Shown here piece by piece: positions 1 to 9,599 of a stretch of 64,000 nt of DNA. The stretch spans positions 62,001 through 126,000 of the forward strand of contig WOUP01000007.1 in the NCBI GenBank assembly GCA_009772895.1, written 5' to 3'. The notes beneath the pieces are model-generated. The model ran no database searches, was not told where the DNA came from, and worked only from the letters and a program-made list of their open reading frames with translations. The position numbers and the translations under genes were made by a program. The stretch's first letter is position 1, and the number at the start of each line of letters is the position of its first letter. Source of the DNA: Puniceicoccaceae bacterium 5H. Its GTDB lineage: Bacteria; Verrucomicrobiota; Verrucomicrobiia; Opitutales; Oceanipulchritudinaceae.

Positions 1-1020
1 TTCCAGCCCTGGCTGAGTGGGTACGCGTTTCTTTGCTACGCAGTTGCGCTCATCCTGCTCTACGCCGGCGGCTTTACGACCACGATCGGTGCCGGGATGG
101 TCTTCCCGGACTGGCCCTTGAGCAACGGTTCGCTCAACCCTCCGGGTTGGACGGTCGACCAGGCGATGATGGCCGAGCATGGGCACCGCCTGCTGGGCAG
201 TACCGTGGGCAGCCTCTGCATTGGGCTGGTGGTGTGGACGCAGCTGCGCGAGGGGCGCAAGTGGGTGCGCCGACTGGCGATCTTCGCCCTCGGTTTCGTG
301 ATTTTTCAAGGCCTGCTCGGCGGGGCGCGCGTGTTGCTGGTCAATACCGACCTCGCAATGGTGCACGGCATCACGGCGCAGGTGTTTTTGTGCATCCTGG
401 CCTCGATGGCGGTGGCGTGTTCGCGCTGGTGGCGCAACCTGCCGACGCCCGATTCCCTCGATGCGGACGCGCAAGCCTATTGGCGCCAGCAGCGCTGGAT
501 CGGCGGGGTACTGGTACTCCTGACGTTGACGCAGCTGACGATCGGCTCGGTTTTGCGCCACGCCGGGGTGGGGATGGCGATCCCGTATTTTCCAGAGGCG
601 ACCGCCGATGGCAGCCTGTTGCCGGCCTCGTGGAACTGGGCGACGGGCATCAACATGGCCCACCGCGCTACCGCCCTCATCATTTTCCTTTTCGTTCCCT
701 TTTGGGCGCACCGCACCTGGCGCGCTCCCGGCGCCACTCGCGCGATGAAAGGCTTTGTCATGGCCTCGCTCGTGCTGGTGTTCGCGCAAGTTCTCCTGGG
801 CGCCAGCATCATCTGGACGGGCCGCGCGCCGATCCAGACGACGCTGCACGTGCTCAACGGGGCGATTTTTCTGAGCGTCACCTGGGTTTCCGTATTTGCG
901 TACGCCAAACCCTTGCTTTCCCAGTCGGAATGTGCTCAGAATCTAATAGCTCCTGATAAAGATGCTAATACAGTGACGACTGCTGCGTGGCAAACCCCAG
1001 CCACATCCTCGCGCTCCTGA
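1..1020 (+). CDS. ctaA: Heme A synthase, COX15/CtaA family (5' end outside window)
   Basis: This membrane enzyme oxidises a methyl group of heme O to make heme A for the aa3-type oxidase encoded downstream. The frame is open from base 1, so the N-terminus lies outside the window. Alternating hydrophobic segments carry the family's paired histidines: EHGHR near base 180, MVHG near 360, NMAHR near 655 and TLHVLNG near 845. The stop is 12 bp before the heme O synthase gene, so both are probably co-transcribed with the oxidase operon. The last 30 codons are hydrophilic and lower in GC, which is unremarkable for a C-terminal tail. Confidence 0.9.
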   Translation, partial: FQPWLSGYAFLCYAVALILLYAGGFTTTIGAGMVFPDWPLSNGSLNPPGWTVDQAMMAEHGHRLLGSTVGSLCIGLVVWTQLREGRKWVRRLAIFALGFVIFQGLLGGARVLLVNTDLAMVHGITAQVFLCILASMAVACSRWWRNLPTPDSLDADAQAYWRQQRWIGGVLVLLTLTQLTIGSVLRHAGVGMAIPYFPEATADGSLLPASWNWATGINMAHRATALIIFLFVPFWAHRTWRAPGATRAMKGFVMASLVLVFAQVLLGASIIWTGRAPIQTTLHVLNGAIFLSVTWVSVFAYAKPLLSQSECAQNLIAPDKDANTVTTAAWQTPATSSRS

Positions 1021-1032
1021 GTTACCTTTCTT

Positions 1033-1944
1033 ATGTCTTCCACCGGTCAAACTTTGGTTCCTGCCGCCTCCGTGGCAGGTGAGTCTCGTCTAGGCGATTA
1101 CCTCGAACTTACGAAGCCACGGTTGAGCCTGATGTCAGTGCTCACCGCGGTTCTGGGCTATTTCGCTGCCGGCCCCCACGTCGAGCAATCGGTGTTCTGG
1201 AGCCTGTTGATCGGGACCAGTCTGGCCGCGGGCGGAGCCGGCGCGCTCAACCAGTGGGCCGAGCGCGATGCCGACGCCAAGATGCGGCGCACCGCCGATC
1301 GGCCGGTGGCTGCAGGGCGTGTTTCACCCTGGGCGGCGATGGCCTACGGGCTGGCGTTGAGCCTCGGCGGCGTGCTGTGCCTCGCGGTGGGCGTCAACTT
1401 GATAGCCAGTATGCTCGCGGCCGCTACGGTGTTGCTTTACATCCTGGCCTACACGCCGATGAAGCGCCTCACGCCGTGGTCCACCGAAGTCGGTGCGATC
1501 CCGGGTGCGATCCCGCCGCTGATCGGCTGGGTGGCGGCCGGGGCTGGCTTCAGCGCGATGGGCTGGGTGCTGTTTGCAGTGCTCTTTGCGTGGCAGATCC
1601 CGCACTTCATGGCGATCTGCTGGAACTGTCGCGAAGACTACCGTGAGGGCGGCTTCAAGATGCTCTCATTGGTGGATGCCGACGGCAGCCGCACCGCGCG
1701 CAAGGCCTTTATCTGGAGCGTGTTGCTGGTAGGCATCAGCTTCCTGCCGCTGATGGAGCCGGAGTTCAACTGGTTCCTCGGGGCGGCGGCCGCCGTGCTG
1801 GGTGTCTACCTGCTGCGTCCGGCCTGGCAATTCTGGCGGGTAGCCCGTCAACGCGAGGCCAGCGCGCGTCCCCTGTTCTTTGCGACCATCGTCTACCTGC
1901 CGCTGTATCTGTCGGCCTTGGTGATCGACCGCTTCTTCCTTTAA
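1033..1944 (+). CDS. ctaB: Protoheme IX farnesyltransferase (heme O synthase)
   Basis: This UbiA-family integral membrane prenyltransferase transfers farnesyl to heme B to give heme O. The protein is 303 aa, normal for the family. The prenyl-diphosphate-binding region NQWAERDADAKM lies around residues 74-85, followed by RTADRP and, later, YTPMKR, both typical of CyoE/CtaB. About nine hydrophobic segments are visible. It starts at an ATG 12 bp after the heme A synthase stop and lies 27 bp before subunit II of the oxidase, in the usual order for caa3 operons. Confidence 0.95.
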   Translation: MSSTGQTLVPAASVAGESRLGDYLELTKPRLSLMSVLTAVLGYFAAGPHVEQSVFWSLLIGTSLAAGGAGALNQWAERDADAKMRRTADRPVAAGRVSPWAAMAYGLALSLGGVLCLAVGVNLIASMLAAATVLLYILAYTPMKRLTPWSTEVGAIPGAIPPLIGWVAAGAGFSAMGWVLFAVLFAWQIPHFMAICWNCREDYREGGFKMLSLVDADGSRTARKAFIWSVLLVGISFLPLMEPEFNWFLGAAAAVLGVYLLRPAWQFWRVARQREASARPLFFATIVYLPLYLSALVIDRFFL

Positions 1945-1971
1945 TCCGCTCTCTTCGACTCCTCCTTCCTC

Positions 1972-3168
1972 ATGAGCAAATGGCTGCCCCGCATCTGGAT
2001 GCTGGCGCTGTTGGTCCTGGTGGCCTTCGCCATCCCACAGTGTCTCTTTACCGATCACGGCCTGTTCAACGCGACGTCTCAACAATCGGCCCTGGACCCC
2101 AAGGGCATGGTTTCGCGTGACCAGGCACATACCTTTTACCTGATCCTCTGGGTCACGCTCGGCCTGTTTGTGGTCGTCGGCGGCGCGTTGGCCTGGGTGC
2201 TGATCCGCTTCCGCCGCCGCAAGGGCGACGACCCCAACTACATCCCGCCGCAGAGCCACGGCAATCCGTTGATCGAAGTGGGGCTGGTCATGCTCTCGGC
2301 TGGCGTGCTGGTCATCATCGCGTTCCCGACCTTTGCCGGCATCGTGCTGAAGGAGCGCCTGCCCGCAGGTGAGTTCGAGGAAGAGCCGCTGGTGATCAAC
2401 GTCACCGGCTATCAGTGGTGGTGGGCGTTCGAGTATCCCAACGAAGGCGGCTTCTACACAGCCAACGAGATCGTCTTCCCGGTGGGGCGCCCGGTGCAGA
2501 TCAACCTGCAGACCAATGACGTGATCCACAGCTTCTGGCTGCCCAAGCTGGCGGGCAAGAAGGACTTGATGGCCGGCCAGACCAACCACCTCTGGTTTGT
2601 GGCCGACGAGGAGGGTGAGTATTGGGGCCAGTGCGCCGAATATTGCGGCGACAGCCACGCCTACATGCTCTTCCGCGCCCATGCCGTCTCGCCGGAGGAA
2701 TTTCGCGACTGGCGCCATGCCCAGGAAGACCCGGCGGTACGCATCGGCCAGAATGACGGCCCGGCTGACCTGTTGCCGACGATGCCGCGCGAAGAATGGG
2801 TCGACGCCCAGCGGGTGGAGCAGGGTGCACAACTTTTCCAGCAAAACTGCGCTACTTGCCACAGCGTCAACCCGGCCGTGCAGAGCCCGGGCCCGAATCT
2901 CGCCCACTTCGCTTCGCGCAGCACGATCGCCGCGGGCTGGTATGAAAACGACTGGGAAGTCGCCGACGGGCAGGTGAGCAACGAATACCTGCACCGCTGG
3001 ATCAAGGAGCCCAATCATGTGAAGCCTGGTAACTTCATGTGGAACGGTTTCTACAACTTCGACCGCACGACGCACGAGCGCGCGCTGGTGATGGAGGGCC
3101 TGAAGGAAAAGGGCCTGACGGACAGCGACGTCGATACGCTCATCACCTACCTCTACAATTTGAAGTAA
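1972..3168 (+). CDS. ctaC: Cytochrome c oxidase subunit II fused to cytochrome c (caa3 type)
   Basis: This 398-aa subunit accepts electrons and passes them to subunit I. Two N-terminal hydrophobic helices (about residues 8-26 and 53-77) are followed by a third segment near 101-125. The CuA domain has His186 (IHSFW), Cys221, Glu223, Cys225, His229 and Met232 in the CAEYCGDSHAYM block. A covalent-heme domain follows with CATCH at 293-297 and a likely axial Met at 356. The fusion means the complex can carry its own cytochrome c, as in caa3 oxidases. The gene sits between ctaB and ctaD with short gaps. Confidence 0.95.
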   Translation: MSKWLPRIWMLALLVLVAFAIPQCLFTDHGLFNATSQQSALDPKGMVSRDQAHTFYLILWVTLGLFVVVGGALAWVLIRFRRRKGDDPNYIPPQSHGNPLIEVGLVMLSAGVLVIIAFPTFAGIVLKERLPAGEFEEEPLVINVTGYQWWWAFEYPNEGGFYTANEIVFPVGRPVQINLQTNDVIHSFWLPKLAGKKDLMAGQTNHLWFVADEEGEYWGQCAEYCGDSHAYMLFRAHAVSPEEFRDWRHAQEDPAVRIGQNDGPADLLPTMPREEWVDAQRVEQGAQLFQQNCATCHSVNPAVQSPGPNLAHFASRSTIAAGWYENDWEVADGQVSNEYLHRWIKEPNHVKPGNFMWNGFYNFDRTTHERALVMEGLKEKGLTDSDVDTLITYLYNLK

Positions 3169-3187
3169 TTCGCCGACCCCCTGCGCC

Positions 3188-5239
3188 ATGGCCTCCACTC
3201 AAAGCCCCGACACTCTTTCGCACCCCCAGCCGGGCTCCGGTCACGACGAACCGAAACACACCGGCATCTGGAAACGTCCGCTCAAGCCCGACGGCCTCGT
3301 CGGCTGGCTCACGACGGTCGACCACAAGAAGATCGGCATCGCCTACGCGATCGCCGCGCTGTTTTTCTTCCTCATCGGCGGCGTCGAAGCCCTGCTCATC
3401 CGCGTGCAGCTGTTCCGCCCGGAGCAGGAGCTGATTTCTGCCGAGCTTTACAACCGGCTCTTCACCATGCACGGGACGACGATGATCTTCCTGGCGGTGA
3501 TGCCCCTGAGTACCGCGTTTTTCAATTACATCATGCCGCTTCAGATCGGGGCACGAGACGTAGCCTTCCCGAGATTGAATGCGCTGGGGCTCTGGACGTT
3601 CATCCTCGGCGGCATCCTGGTCAACCTCTCGTGGATCTTCCCCGGCAGCGCGCCCGGCATCGGCTGGTTTGGTTACGCCCCGCTGACCGGACGCGAGTTC
3701 AGTCCGGATATCGGGACGGATTTCTGGGTGCTCGGGCTGCAGATCCTCGGCATCGCCTCGCTGGTCGGCTCCTTCAATTTCATCACGACTATCCTCAACA
3801 TGCGGGCGCCGGGCCTCAGCATGATGCGCCTGCCGCTGTTTACCTGGATGACGCTCATCACGAGCTTCCTCATCATTCTGGCCTTTCCCGCGATCACGAT
3901 CGCGCTGGTCGAGCTGATGTTCGACCGCCACTTCGGCACGATGTTCTTCGACGTGCTGGGCGGGGGTAAGCCGATCCTGTGGCAACACCTGTTCTGGGTC
4001 TTCGGTCACCCCGAGGTCTACATTCTCATCCTGCCGGCCATGGGCATCATCTCCGAGGTGCTGCCGGTGTTTTCCCGCAAGCCGCTTTTTGGCTATCCGC
4101 TGGTGGTCTTCTCCGGTGCGGTCATCGGCTTTTTGGGCTTTGCGGTGTGGAGCCACCACATGTTCACGACCGGTCTTGGCGTGGTGGCCACCAGTGCCTT
4201 CGCCTTTCTCACCATGCTGATCTCGATCCCCACGGGCGTGAAGATCTTCAACTGGATCGGCACGATGTGGGGCGGCCGCATCACCTTTACCACGCCGATG
4301 CTCTTTGCGGTCGGCTTTATCTGGATGTTCATGATCGGCGGCTTTACCGGCATCATGCACAGTTCCCCGCCGGTGGACTCGCAGCAGCAGGACACCTATT
4401 TCGTGGTGGCGCACTTCCACTATGTGCTGATCGGCGGCTCCATCTTCGCCCTGTTCGCGGGCCTGTATTACTGGTTCCCGAAAGTCTCGGGCCGCATGCT
4501 CAACGAGACCTGGGGCAAGCTGGTGTTCTACACCATGTTCGTGGGCTTCAACATGGCCTTCTTCCCCATGCACATCCTGGGAATGACGGGCATGCCGCGC
4601 CGCACGCACACCTACCAGACGGAGCTGGGGCTCAACGGGCCCAACATGTGGAGCACCATCGGCGCGTTCCTGCTCGGCTTCGGCGTGCTGCTCTTCATCG
4701 TGCAGCTGATCTATTCGGCCAAAAAGGGCAAACCCGCCGGTCGCGATCCCTGGGATGCGCGCACGCTGGAGTGGGTCACCGACAGCCCGCCCAAGTTCTA
4801 CAACTTTGCCTATACGCCGGTGGTGCACGCCCGCGACCAGTTCTTCGAGAGCAAGCACGGCCAGGCCGAGCGCAAGATGGAGAAGCTGGCCCCCGACGCC
4901 CACGGCATCCACATGCCCGACCAGAGCTGGTGGCCGCTCATCCTCGGTTTCGGCCTGTTCATCGCCGCCTTCGGCATGGTGTTGCTGGGGCAGCCGCGGG
5001 AGGCCTTCCCGCTGATCGGTGGCCTGCTGCCGGAGGGTGAGTTCAGCATCTGGAACGTCTGCGTGCCGGGCCTGGCGCTGACGCTCTTTGCTGCCTACGG
5101 CTGGGCCTATGAAGGTCCGGGCGGCTATCACGTGCATCCCACGCCCGCCGAGGTGCAGGACGACGAGATCGGCACGGTGTTGCAGCCAGGCTCCGATCCG
5201 CAGGTCGACCACGGCCCCTCGTCCCAGCAGCAGCCGTAA
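3188..5239 (+). CDS. ctaD: Cytochrome c oxidase subunit I
   Basis: This is the catalytic heme-copper subunit, which reduces O2 and pumps protons. Visible family blocks are TMHGTTMIF near residue 94 (heme ligand), GHPEVY near 272 (CuB His and the crosslinked Tyr), SHHMF near 321 (two CuB His) and HFHYVLIGG near 408 (heme a3 and heme a His). At 683 aa it is longer than the roughly 530-aa core. The tail from about residue 575 has two more hydrophobic segments, as in caa3 oxidases whose subunit I carries extra C-terminal helices. The start is an ATG 19 bp after the subunit II stop. Confidence 0.95.
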   Translation: MASTQSPDTLSHPQPGSGHDEPKHTGIWKRPLKPDGLVGWLTTVDHKKIGIAYAIAALFFFLIGGVEALLIRVQLFRPEQELISAELYNRLFTMHGTTMIFLAVMPLSTAFFNYIMPLQIGARDVAFPRLNALGLWTFILGGILVNLSWIFPGSAPGIGWFGYAPLTGREFSPDIGTDFWVLGLQILGIASLVGSFNFITTILNMRAPGLSMMRLPLFTWMTLITSFLIILAFPAITIALVELMFDRHFGTMFFDVLGGGKPILWQHLFWVFGHPEVYILILPAMGIISEVLPVFSRKPLFGYPLVVFSGAVIGFLGFAVWSHHMFTTGLGVVATSAFAFLTMLISIPTGVKIFNWIGTMWGGRITFTTPMLFAVGFIWMFMIGGFTGIMHSSPPVDSQQQDTYFVVAHFHYVLIGGSIFALFAGLYYWFPKVSGRMLNETWGKLVFYTMFVGFNMAFFPMHILGMTGMPRRTHTYQTELGLNGPNMWSTIGAFLLGFGVLLFIVQLIYSAKKGKPAGRDPWDARTLEWVTDSPPKFYNFAYTPVVHARDQFFESKHGQAERKMEKLAPDAHGIHMPDQSWWPLILGFGLFIAAFGMVLLGQPREAFPLIGGLLPEGEFSIWNVCVPGLALTLFAAYGWAYEGPGGYHVHPTPAEVQDDEIGTVLQPGSDPQVDHGPSSQQQP

Positions 5240-5279
5240 TCCGCCCGCCTCCGACCCTCCCTCACAACCACCCCTTTCC

Positions 5280-5897
5280 ATGTCTCATTCCACTACCGCC
5301 GATCCGCTCGAAGAGCTGAAGCAGACGAACACCGGCATTGAAAACAAGAAGCTCGCCATGTGGGCTTTTCTGGCGTCGGACTGCATGTTCTTCGGCACGC
5401 TGATCTCGACCCACCTGATCTATCGCCGCGTCTACGCCGATGTGGTGGACCCGACCCAGATCTTCGATATCGAGCTGACCGGCATCAGCTCCTTTGTGCT
5501 GCTCGCCTCGTCATTCTCGATGGCGCTGGCGGTCTCCTCGGCCCACAAGGGCAACATGCTGCTCACCCGGCTGGCCTTGAGCGCGACGATCTTCGGCGGG
5601 CTGGTCTTCCTCGGCGGCCAGGTCTACGAGTTTTCGCACTTCGTGCACGAGAAGGGGCTGACGCTGGACGGCAACATCTTCGGCTCGTCCTTTTATCTGC
5701 TCACCGGCACGCACGGCACCCACGTGGCGATCGGCGTGCTTTGGCTGATCAGTCACCTCGTGCACACTTTCACGCCCGGCCACGGACGGCAGAACGCGCT
5801 CGATATCGAGTCGACCGGCCTCTACTGGCACTTTGTCGACATCGTGTGGATCGTGATCTTCACCGCCGTCTACCTGGTCGAATACCTCCACTTCTAG
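5280..5897 (+). CDS. ctaE: Cytochrome c oxidase subunit III
   Basis: This 205-aa membrane subunit supports subunit I. I chose the ATG at 5280 (MSHSTTADPLEEL) because the open frame upstream of it only repeats subunit I sequence in another frame. Five hydrophobic helices are present. Typical blocks are KLAMWAFLASDCMFF near the N-terminus, the conserved FxGSSFYLLTGTHGTHV region, and YWHFVDIVWIVIF near the C-terminus. The short form without the first two helices is usual in bacterial caa3 and bo3 oxidases. Confidence 0.95.
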   Translation: MSHSTTADPLEELKQTNTGIENKKLAMWAFLASDCMFFGTLISTHLIYRRVYADVVDPTQIFDIELTGISSFVLLASSFSMALAVSSAHKGNMLLTRLALSATIFGGLVFLGGQVYEFSHFVHEKGLTLDGNIFGSSFYLLTGTHGTHVAIGVLWLISHLVHTFTPGHGRQNALDIESTGLYWHFVDIVWIVIFTAVYLVEYLHF

Positions 5898-5901
5898 CGC
5901 C

Positions 5902-6252
5902 ATGAGTGATTCCAATCATCTGACTGCCGGCCACCAGGTCGACCAACACCACCTGGCCGAAGAAAACGAGAAGTATTTCACCTTCAACACGGTGGCGATG
6001 GCCCTGGCTTTCATCACCATGACGGAGCTGATCATCGTCTATCTGCCCATCCACGGCACGATCGTCTTCACCGTCCTCACCGCGCTCTCCATCATCAAGT
6101 TCGCCGCGGTCTGCTGGTGGTTCATGCACCTGAAGTGGGACAAGGCCCTGCTGACGATGCTCTTCTGCCTCGGCCTGTTGCTGGCGGGCGGCACGGTGAT
6201 CGCGCTTTACTTCCTCTTCCAGCCTGACCCCAACGGCGCGCCCACGCTGTAG
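5902..6252 (+). CDS. ctaF: Cytochrome c oxidase subunit IV (CtaF/CyoD-like)
   Basis: This small 116-aa membrane protein begins 4 bp after the subunit III stop. It has a hydrophilic N-terminus and three hydrophobic segments (about 31-50, 54-75 and 84-108). The pattern VCWWFMHLKWDK between the second and third helices is characteristic of prokaryotic subunit IV. It probably stabilises the CuB site and the assembly of the complex. No catalytic residues are expected. Confidence 0.88.
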   Translation: MSDSNHLTAGHQVDQHHLAEENEKYFTFNTVAMALAFITMTELIIVYLPIHGTIVFTVLTALSIIKFAAVCWWFMHLKWDKALLTMLFCLGLLLAGGTVIALYFLFQPDPNGAPTL

Positions 6253-6343
6253 GTACAGGGCAGGTCTTTTCAACCGGGTACGAAGTTCGTCAACGCGTCC
6301 TTCGTGCGCCTCGTGAGCATCGTTCCTTTCGTGACATTCTCCC

Positions 6344-7168
6344 ATGCTTCGGTGGACGCACTGGCATAATGAACCCCTTCTGGTCGGCGGTATCCTGCTG
6401 GCGGTGTGGCTCTATGCCTTGCTGGTAGGGCCGCTGCGCCGCCGGATCGATCCAGAGGTCGAGTTCCCGCGCAGGGAGGTGACGTGGTTCGTCATCGCGG
6501 TGCTCAGCTTTTACTTTGCGGTGGGCTCGCCCCTCGATGCGGCGGGGGAGAACTTCCTCTTCAGCGCTCACATGGTGCAGCACAACATCCTGATGTACCT
6601 CACACCGCTGTTCACGATCTGGGCGCTGCCGGAGTGGCTGGTCGATGGGATTCTGGACCGCTCGCGCACGCTGCGTGTGCTGGGGCGCTTTTTCGTGCAT
6701 CCAGTGGTCGCGGGCTTCATCTTTACGGTGGTCTTCAACGGCTGGCACGCGCCGGAACTCTACGAGCTGGCCCTGCGTCACAAGGACGTGCACATGCTGG
6801 AGCACCTGATGATGTACGGCACCTCCGTGCTCATGTGCTGGCCGGTGCTTGGGCGCAGCATGTATCTGCCGCGACTGCACCCGGGCATGCAGATGATCTA
6901 CCTCTTCCTGCTCATGGTCGCGCAGATCCCGTTGTTTGCGATCCTGACCTTTGCGCCCGACGTGCTCTACACGACCTACGAATACGCGCCGCGTCTGGTG
7001 GACCTTGGCCCGCTGGAAGACCAGCGCCTCGGCGGTCTGGTCATGAAGGTGGCCAATATGGTCTTCTCGCTCAGCTTCATCGCCTACGCCTTCATCGTCT
7101 GGCAACGCCAGAGTGAGGACGACCTGACGCCCGCTCGCGTGCGCATCGCCAGCCGCCGTCCGGCGTAG
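6344..7168 (+). CDS. ctaG: Cytochrome c oxidase assembly factor CtaG (caa3 type)
   Basis: This 274-aa polytopic membrane protein of the CtaG_caa3 family assists copper insertion or assembly of caa3 oxidase. Histidine-rich blocks AHMVQHNILMYL (about residue 74), NGWHAPELYELALRH and HMLEHLMMYG are visible, as in the family. It is the last gene of the oxidase operon, 91 bp after subunit IV, and ends 28 bp before a strong hairpin terminator. Its C-terminus is basic and hydrophilic. Confidence 0.9.
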   Translation: MLRWTHWHNEPLLVGGILLAVWLYALLVGPLRRRIDPEVEFPRREVTWFVIAVLSFYFAVGSPLDAAGENFLFSAHMVQHNILMYLTPLFTIWALPEWLVDGILDRSRTLRVLGRFFVHPVVAGFIFTVVFNGWHAPELYELALRHKDVHMLEHLMMYGTSVLMCWPVLGRSMYLPRLHPGMQMIYLFLLMVAQIPLFAILTFAPDVLYTTYEYAPRLVDLGPLEDQRLGGLVMKVANMVFSLSFIAYAFIVWQRQSEDDLTPARVRIASRRPA

Positions 7169-7196
7169 AAGCCCGGGCCATTGACTCTGTGCACGC

Positions 7197-7227
7197 AAAA
7201 AAGCCCACCGGGTGAGGGTGGGCTTTT
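7197..7227. terminator. Bidirectional rho-independent terminator
   Basis: An inverted repeat AAAAGCCCACC / GGTGGGCTTTT has an 11-bp stem (7199-7209 with 7217-7227) and a 7-base loop. A-rich and T-rich flanks lie on both sides, so it can end transcription from ctaG on the plus strand and from the converging GspE/PilB-like gene on the minus strand. Confidence 0.85.
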
Positions 7228-7259
7228 CGGACAGGGAATCTCTAATAGCAGTTGCGCCC

Positions 7260-9524
7260 TCAGGCTTGAATGGCCGTGGCCAGTTCATCGAGGACAGGAT
7301 CGCTGACAGGGTCCTTCGGCGTGGTACCAACCAGGTCCGGAGGAACGGTGGAAAGGGCTTCGATCACGGTCGAGGTGCCTTCGCGGACCTTGAGCATGCT
7401 GTCCTGGTGCAGGGTTTTCATGCCGGTCGCCATGGCGATGCGCTTCAGCTCTGCCGTGTCGGCGCCGCGGTTGATGGCGCGGGTCAATTCGTCGTTGTTG
7501 CGCATCAGCTCGTGGATACCGATCCGGCCTTTCATGCCCTTGCCACCGCAGACGGGGCAGCCGCCCTCCTTGTGCTTGTGGATGGGGCCATGCCAGCCGT
7601 CGAGGGCCTTGGCGATGATTTCGGCTTCGTTGCCTTCGGGCTCGTATTCGATGCGGCACTTCGTGCAGACGCGGCGCATGAGGCGCTGGGCGCAGACGAC
7701 GAGCATGGAGGCCGAGATCATGAACGGCTCGATGCCCATGTCGGTAAAGCGGGCGATGGTGGAGGGCGCGTCGTTGGTGTGCAGCGTGGAGAGCAGCAAG
7801 TGACCGGTGAGCGCGGCTTCGACCGATATTTCCGCCGTCTCCTGGTCGCGGATTTCCCCCACCAGGATGATGTCGGGGTCCATGCGCAGATAGCAGCGCA
7901 GGGCGCGGGCAAAAGTGAGCCCGATGTGCTTGTGCATCTGCATCTGGTTGATGCCCGGGATCGTGTATTCGATCGGGTCTTCCGCCGTCTGGATGTTGAT
8001 CTCGGGCGAGGCGACCTCGCGCAGGGCGGAGAACAGCGTCATCGACTTGCCGGAACCGGTCGGGCCGCAGTGCAGGATCATGCCGTAGGGCTGGACGATA
8101 CACTCGCGGTAGGACTCCAGATTCTCTTCCGAGAAGCCCAGTTTGGTGATCGGCAATGCGCTCTTGGTCTTGTCCAGGATACGCATAACGACCTTCTCGC
8201 CAAAGTTCATCGGGCCGACTGCCACGCGAAGGTCGATGTCGATGTTCTTCTTGGTAAAGCGCTTGAAGACGATACGGCCGTCTTGCGGTAGGCGTTTTTC
8301 CGCAATGTCGAGCTCGCTCATCACCTTGATGCGGGCCACCAGCGCGCCGGCAACCTTCTTGGGCAGGTGCAGCTTCTGCGAACAGATACCGTCCACGCGA
8401 TAGCGCACGGACACGCCGTCTTCCTGCGGCTCCACGTGGATATCGGACGCGCCGGAGATGTAGGCGTCTTCGATGATGCGGTTGGCCAGCTGAATGATGG
8501 GGGCGGAGTCCTCGTCGGTGTCGTCGTCGGAGCTCGTGTCAACGTGGACTTCGCCGTACTCCATGCCGATGACGTCCGCGATCTCGGCCATGTCTTCGTC
8601 CATCGCGGACGTATCGACACTCGGCTCTTCGCCCGGGGCGGCTCCGCCTCCGGTGAAGCGGCGCAGCAGGTCGTCGATCAGCGACATCGGGGCGACGGCC
8701 ACTTCCTCGACAAAGAGGTCGGTGCTGGTGTGGAAGCTCTCCCGGCTGGGGTAGTCCAGCGGGTTGGTCATCAACACCGCAACGCTGCTGGGCGAGAGGC
8801 GTTTGTAGGGCAGGATGTGTGTGCGGCGCACGATCGCTTCGCCCACCACCTCGATCAGCTTTTCGTCGATCGTCAGCTGGTCCTCGCGCGTGATGAGCGG
8901 GTTGTCGGTGAAGCGGGAGACGAACTTGGCGGTCTCGTGGTCGTCGATCTGGAAGTTGGGGTCCAGCATGCGCTGGAGCAACGGCGTCGAGTATTCGGCC
9001 ACTTCTTCGACCACATCCAGGTCGTCTTCGGTAAAGATGTCGTCGTCGGCGGAGGGCTCCTTGTTGAGCACCTGGATGGCACCGATGCAACGGCCGTCGG
9101 AGCCCCGCAGCGGCACGGTGAGCATCGAGTGGATCTCGAAGCCGGTCTGCCGCGTCATGGAGTGAAAGTTGTCGCCGTCGAGCTCGCGCGAAAAGATGAA
9201 GGGCTCACCGGTGTCGATCACGCGGCCCACGATGCCGGTCCCCTTGGGCAGGCGCATGTTGAGCAGCGTCTGCCGCTTTTCGTCAAACTCGTGCTGCCGC
9301 TCTGGCTCGTCCTCCCACAGGGTGGGGGAGTAGTAGACGTATTTGAAGGCGATGGCGTCTCCCTCTACCAGGTAGAGCGTCATGGACTGGGCCTGCAGCG
9401 TTTCGGCCACACGGCTCGACGTCAGTTCGATCACCGTCTCGACGTCCTCACGCGTCGGCTGGGGCTTGGAAATGACTTTTAAGAGCAGCGTGCGTCGCAG
9501 TGCGCCGGAGATATTCTGTCTCAT
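7260..9524 (-). CDS. GAF-domain GspE/PilB-type ATPase (type IV pilus or type II secretion)
   Basis: This is a 754-aa assembly ATPase. Residues about 12-175 form a GAF-like sensor domain ([27 protein letters not shown]). A GspE N-domain-like stretch follows (about 190-260), then an acidic linker. The secretion ATPase core begins near 345. Its key sites are Walker A GPTGSGKS (about 484), Walker B ILVGEIRD (about 545) and a zinc-binding tetracysteine, CTKC near 620 and CPVC near 656. The GAF fusion suggests control by a small ligand. No other pilus assembly gene is adjacent; a pilin gene lies 34 kb away. Transcription converges on ctaG. Confidence 0.88.
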   Translation of the reverse strand: MRQNISGALRRTLLLKVISKPQPTREDVETVIELTSSRVAETLQAQSMTLYLVEGDAIAFKYVYYSPTLWEDEPERQHEFDEKRQTLLNMRLPKGTGIVGRVIDTGEPFIFSRELDGDNFHSMTRQTGFEIHSMLTVPLRGSDGRCIGAIQVLNKEPSADDDIFTEDDLDVVEEVAEYSTPLLQRMLDPNFQIDDHETAKFVSRFTDNPLITREDQLTIDEKLIEVVGEAIVRRTHILPYKRLSPSSVAVLMTNPLDYPSRESFHTSTDLFVEEVAVAPMSLIDDLLRRFTGGGAAPGEEPSVDTSAMDEDMAEIADVIGMEYGEVHVDTSSDDDTDEDSAPIIQLANRIIEDAYISGASDIHVEPQEDGVSVRYRVDGICSQKLHLPKKVAGALVARIKVMSELDIAEKRLPQDGRIVFKRFTKKNIDIDLRVAVGPMNFGEKVVMRILDKTKSALPITKLGFSEENLESYRECIVQPYGMILHCGPTGSGKSMTLFSALREVASPEINIQTAEDPIEYTIPGINQMQMHKHIGLTFARALRCYLRMDPDIILVGEIRDQETAEISVEAALTGHLLLSTLHTNDAPSTIARFTDMGIEPFMISASMLVVCAQRLMRRVCTKCRIEYEPEGNEAEIIAKALDGWHGPIHKHKEGGCPVCGGKGMKGRIGIHELMRNNDELTRAINRGADTAELKRIAMATGMKTLHQDSMLKVREGTSTVIEALSTVPPDLVGTTPKDPVSDPVLDELATAIQA

Positions 9525-9599
9525 CGTGAAGGCGGGATATCAGCAATAAATCGGATGCCCCAACGAAGGGTTAGGGCTCCTTTTCATCTATAGGATGTT

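Noticed and set aside
3143-5281. A 712-codon open frame antisense to cytochrome oxidase subunit I
   Set aside because: It is a GC-rich shadow of ctaD: His/Asp/Glu/Arg-rich text without any fold, and the sense frame is an unmistakable oxidase subunit.
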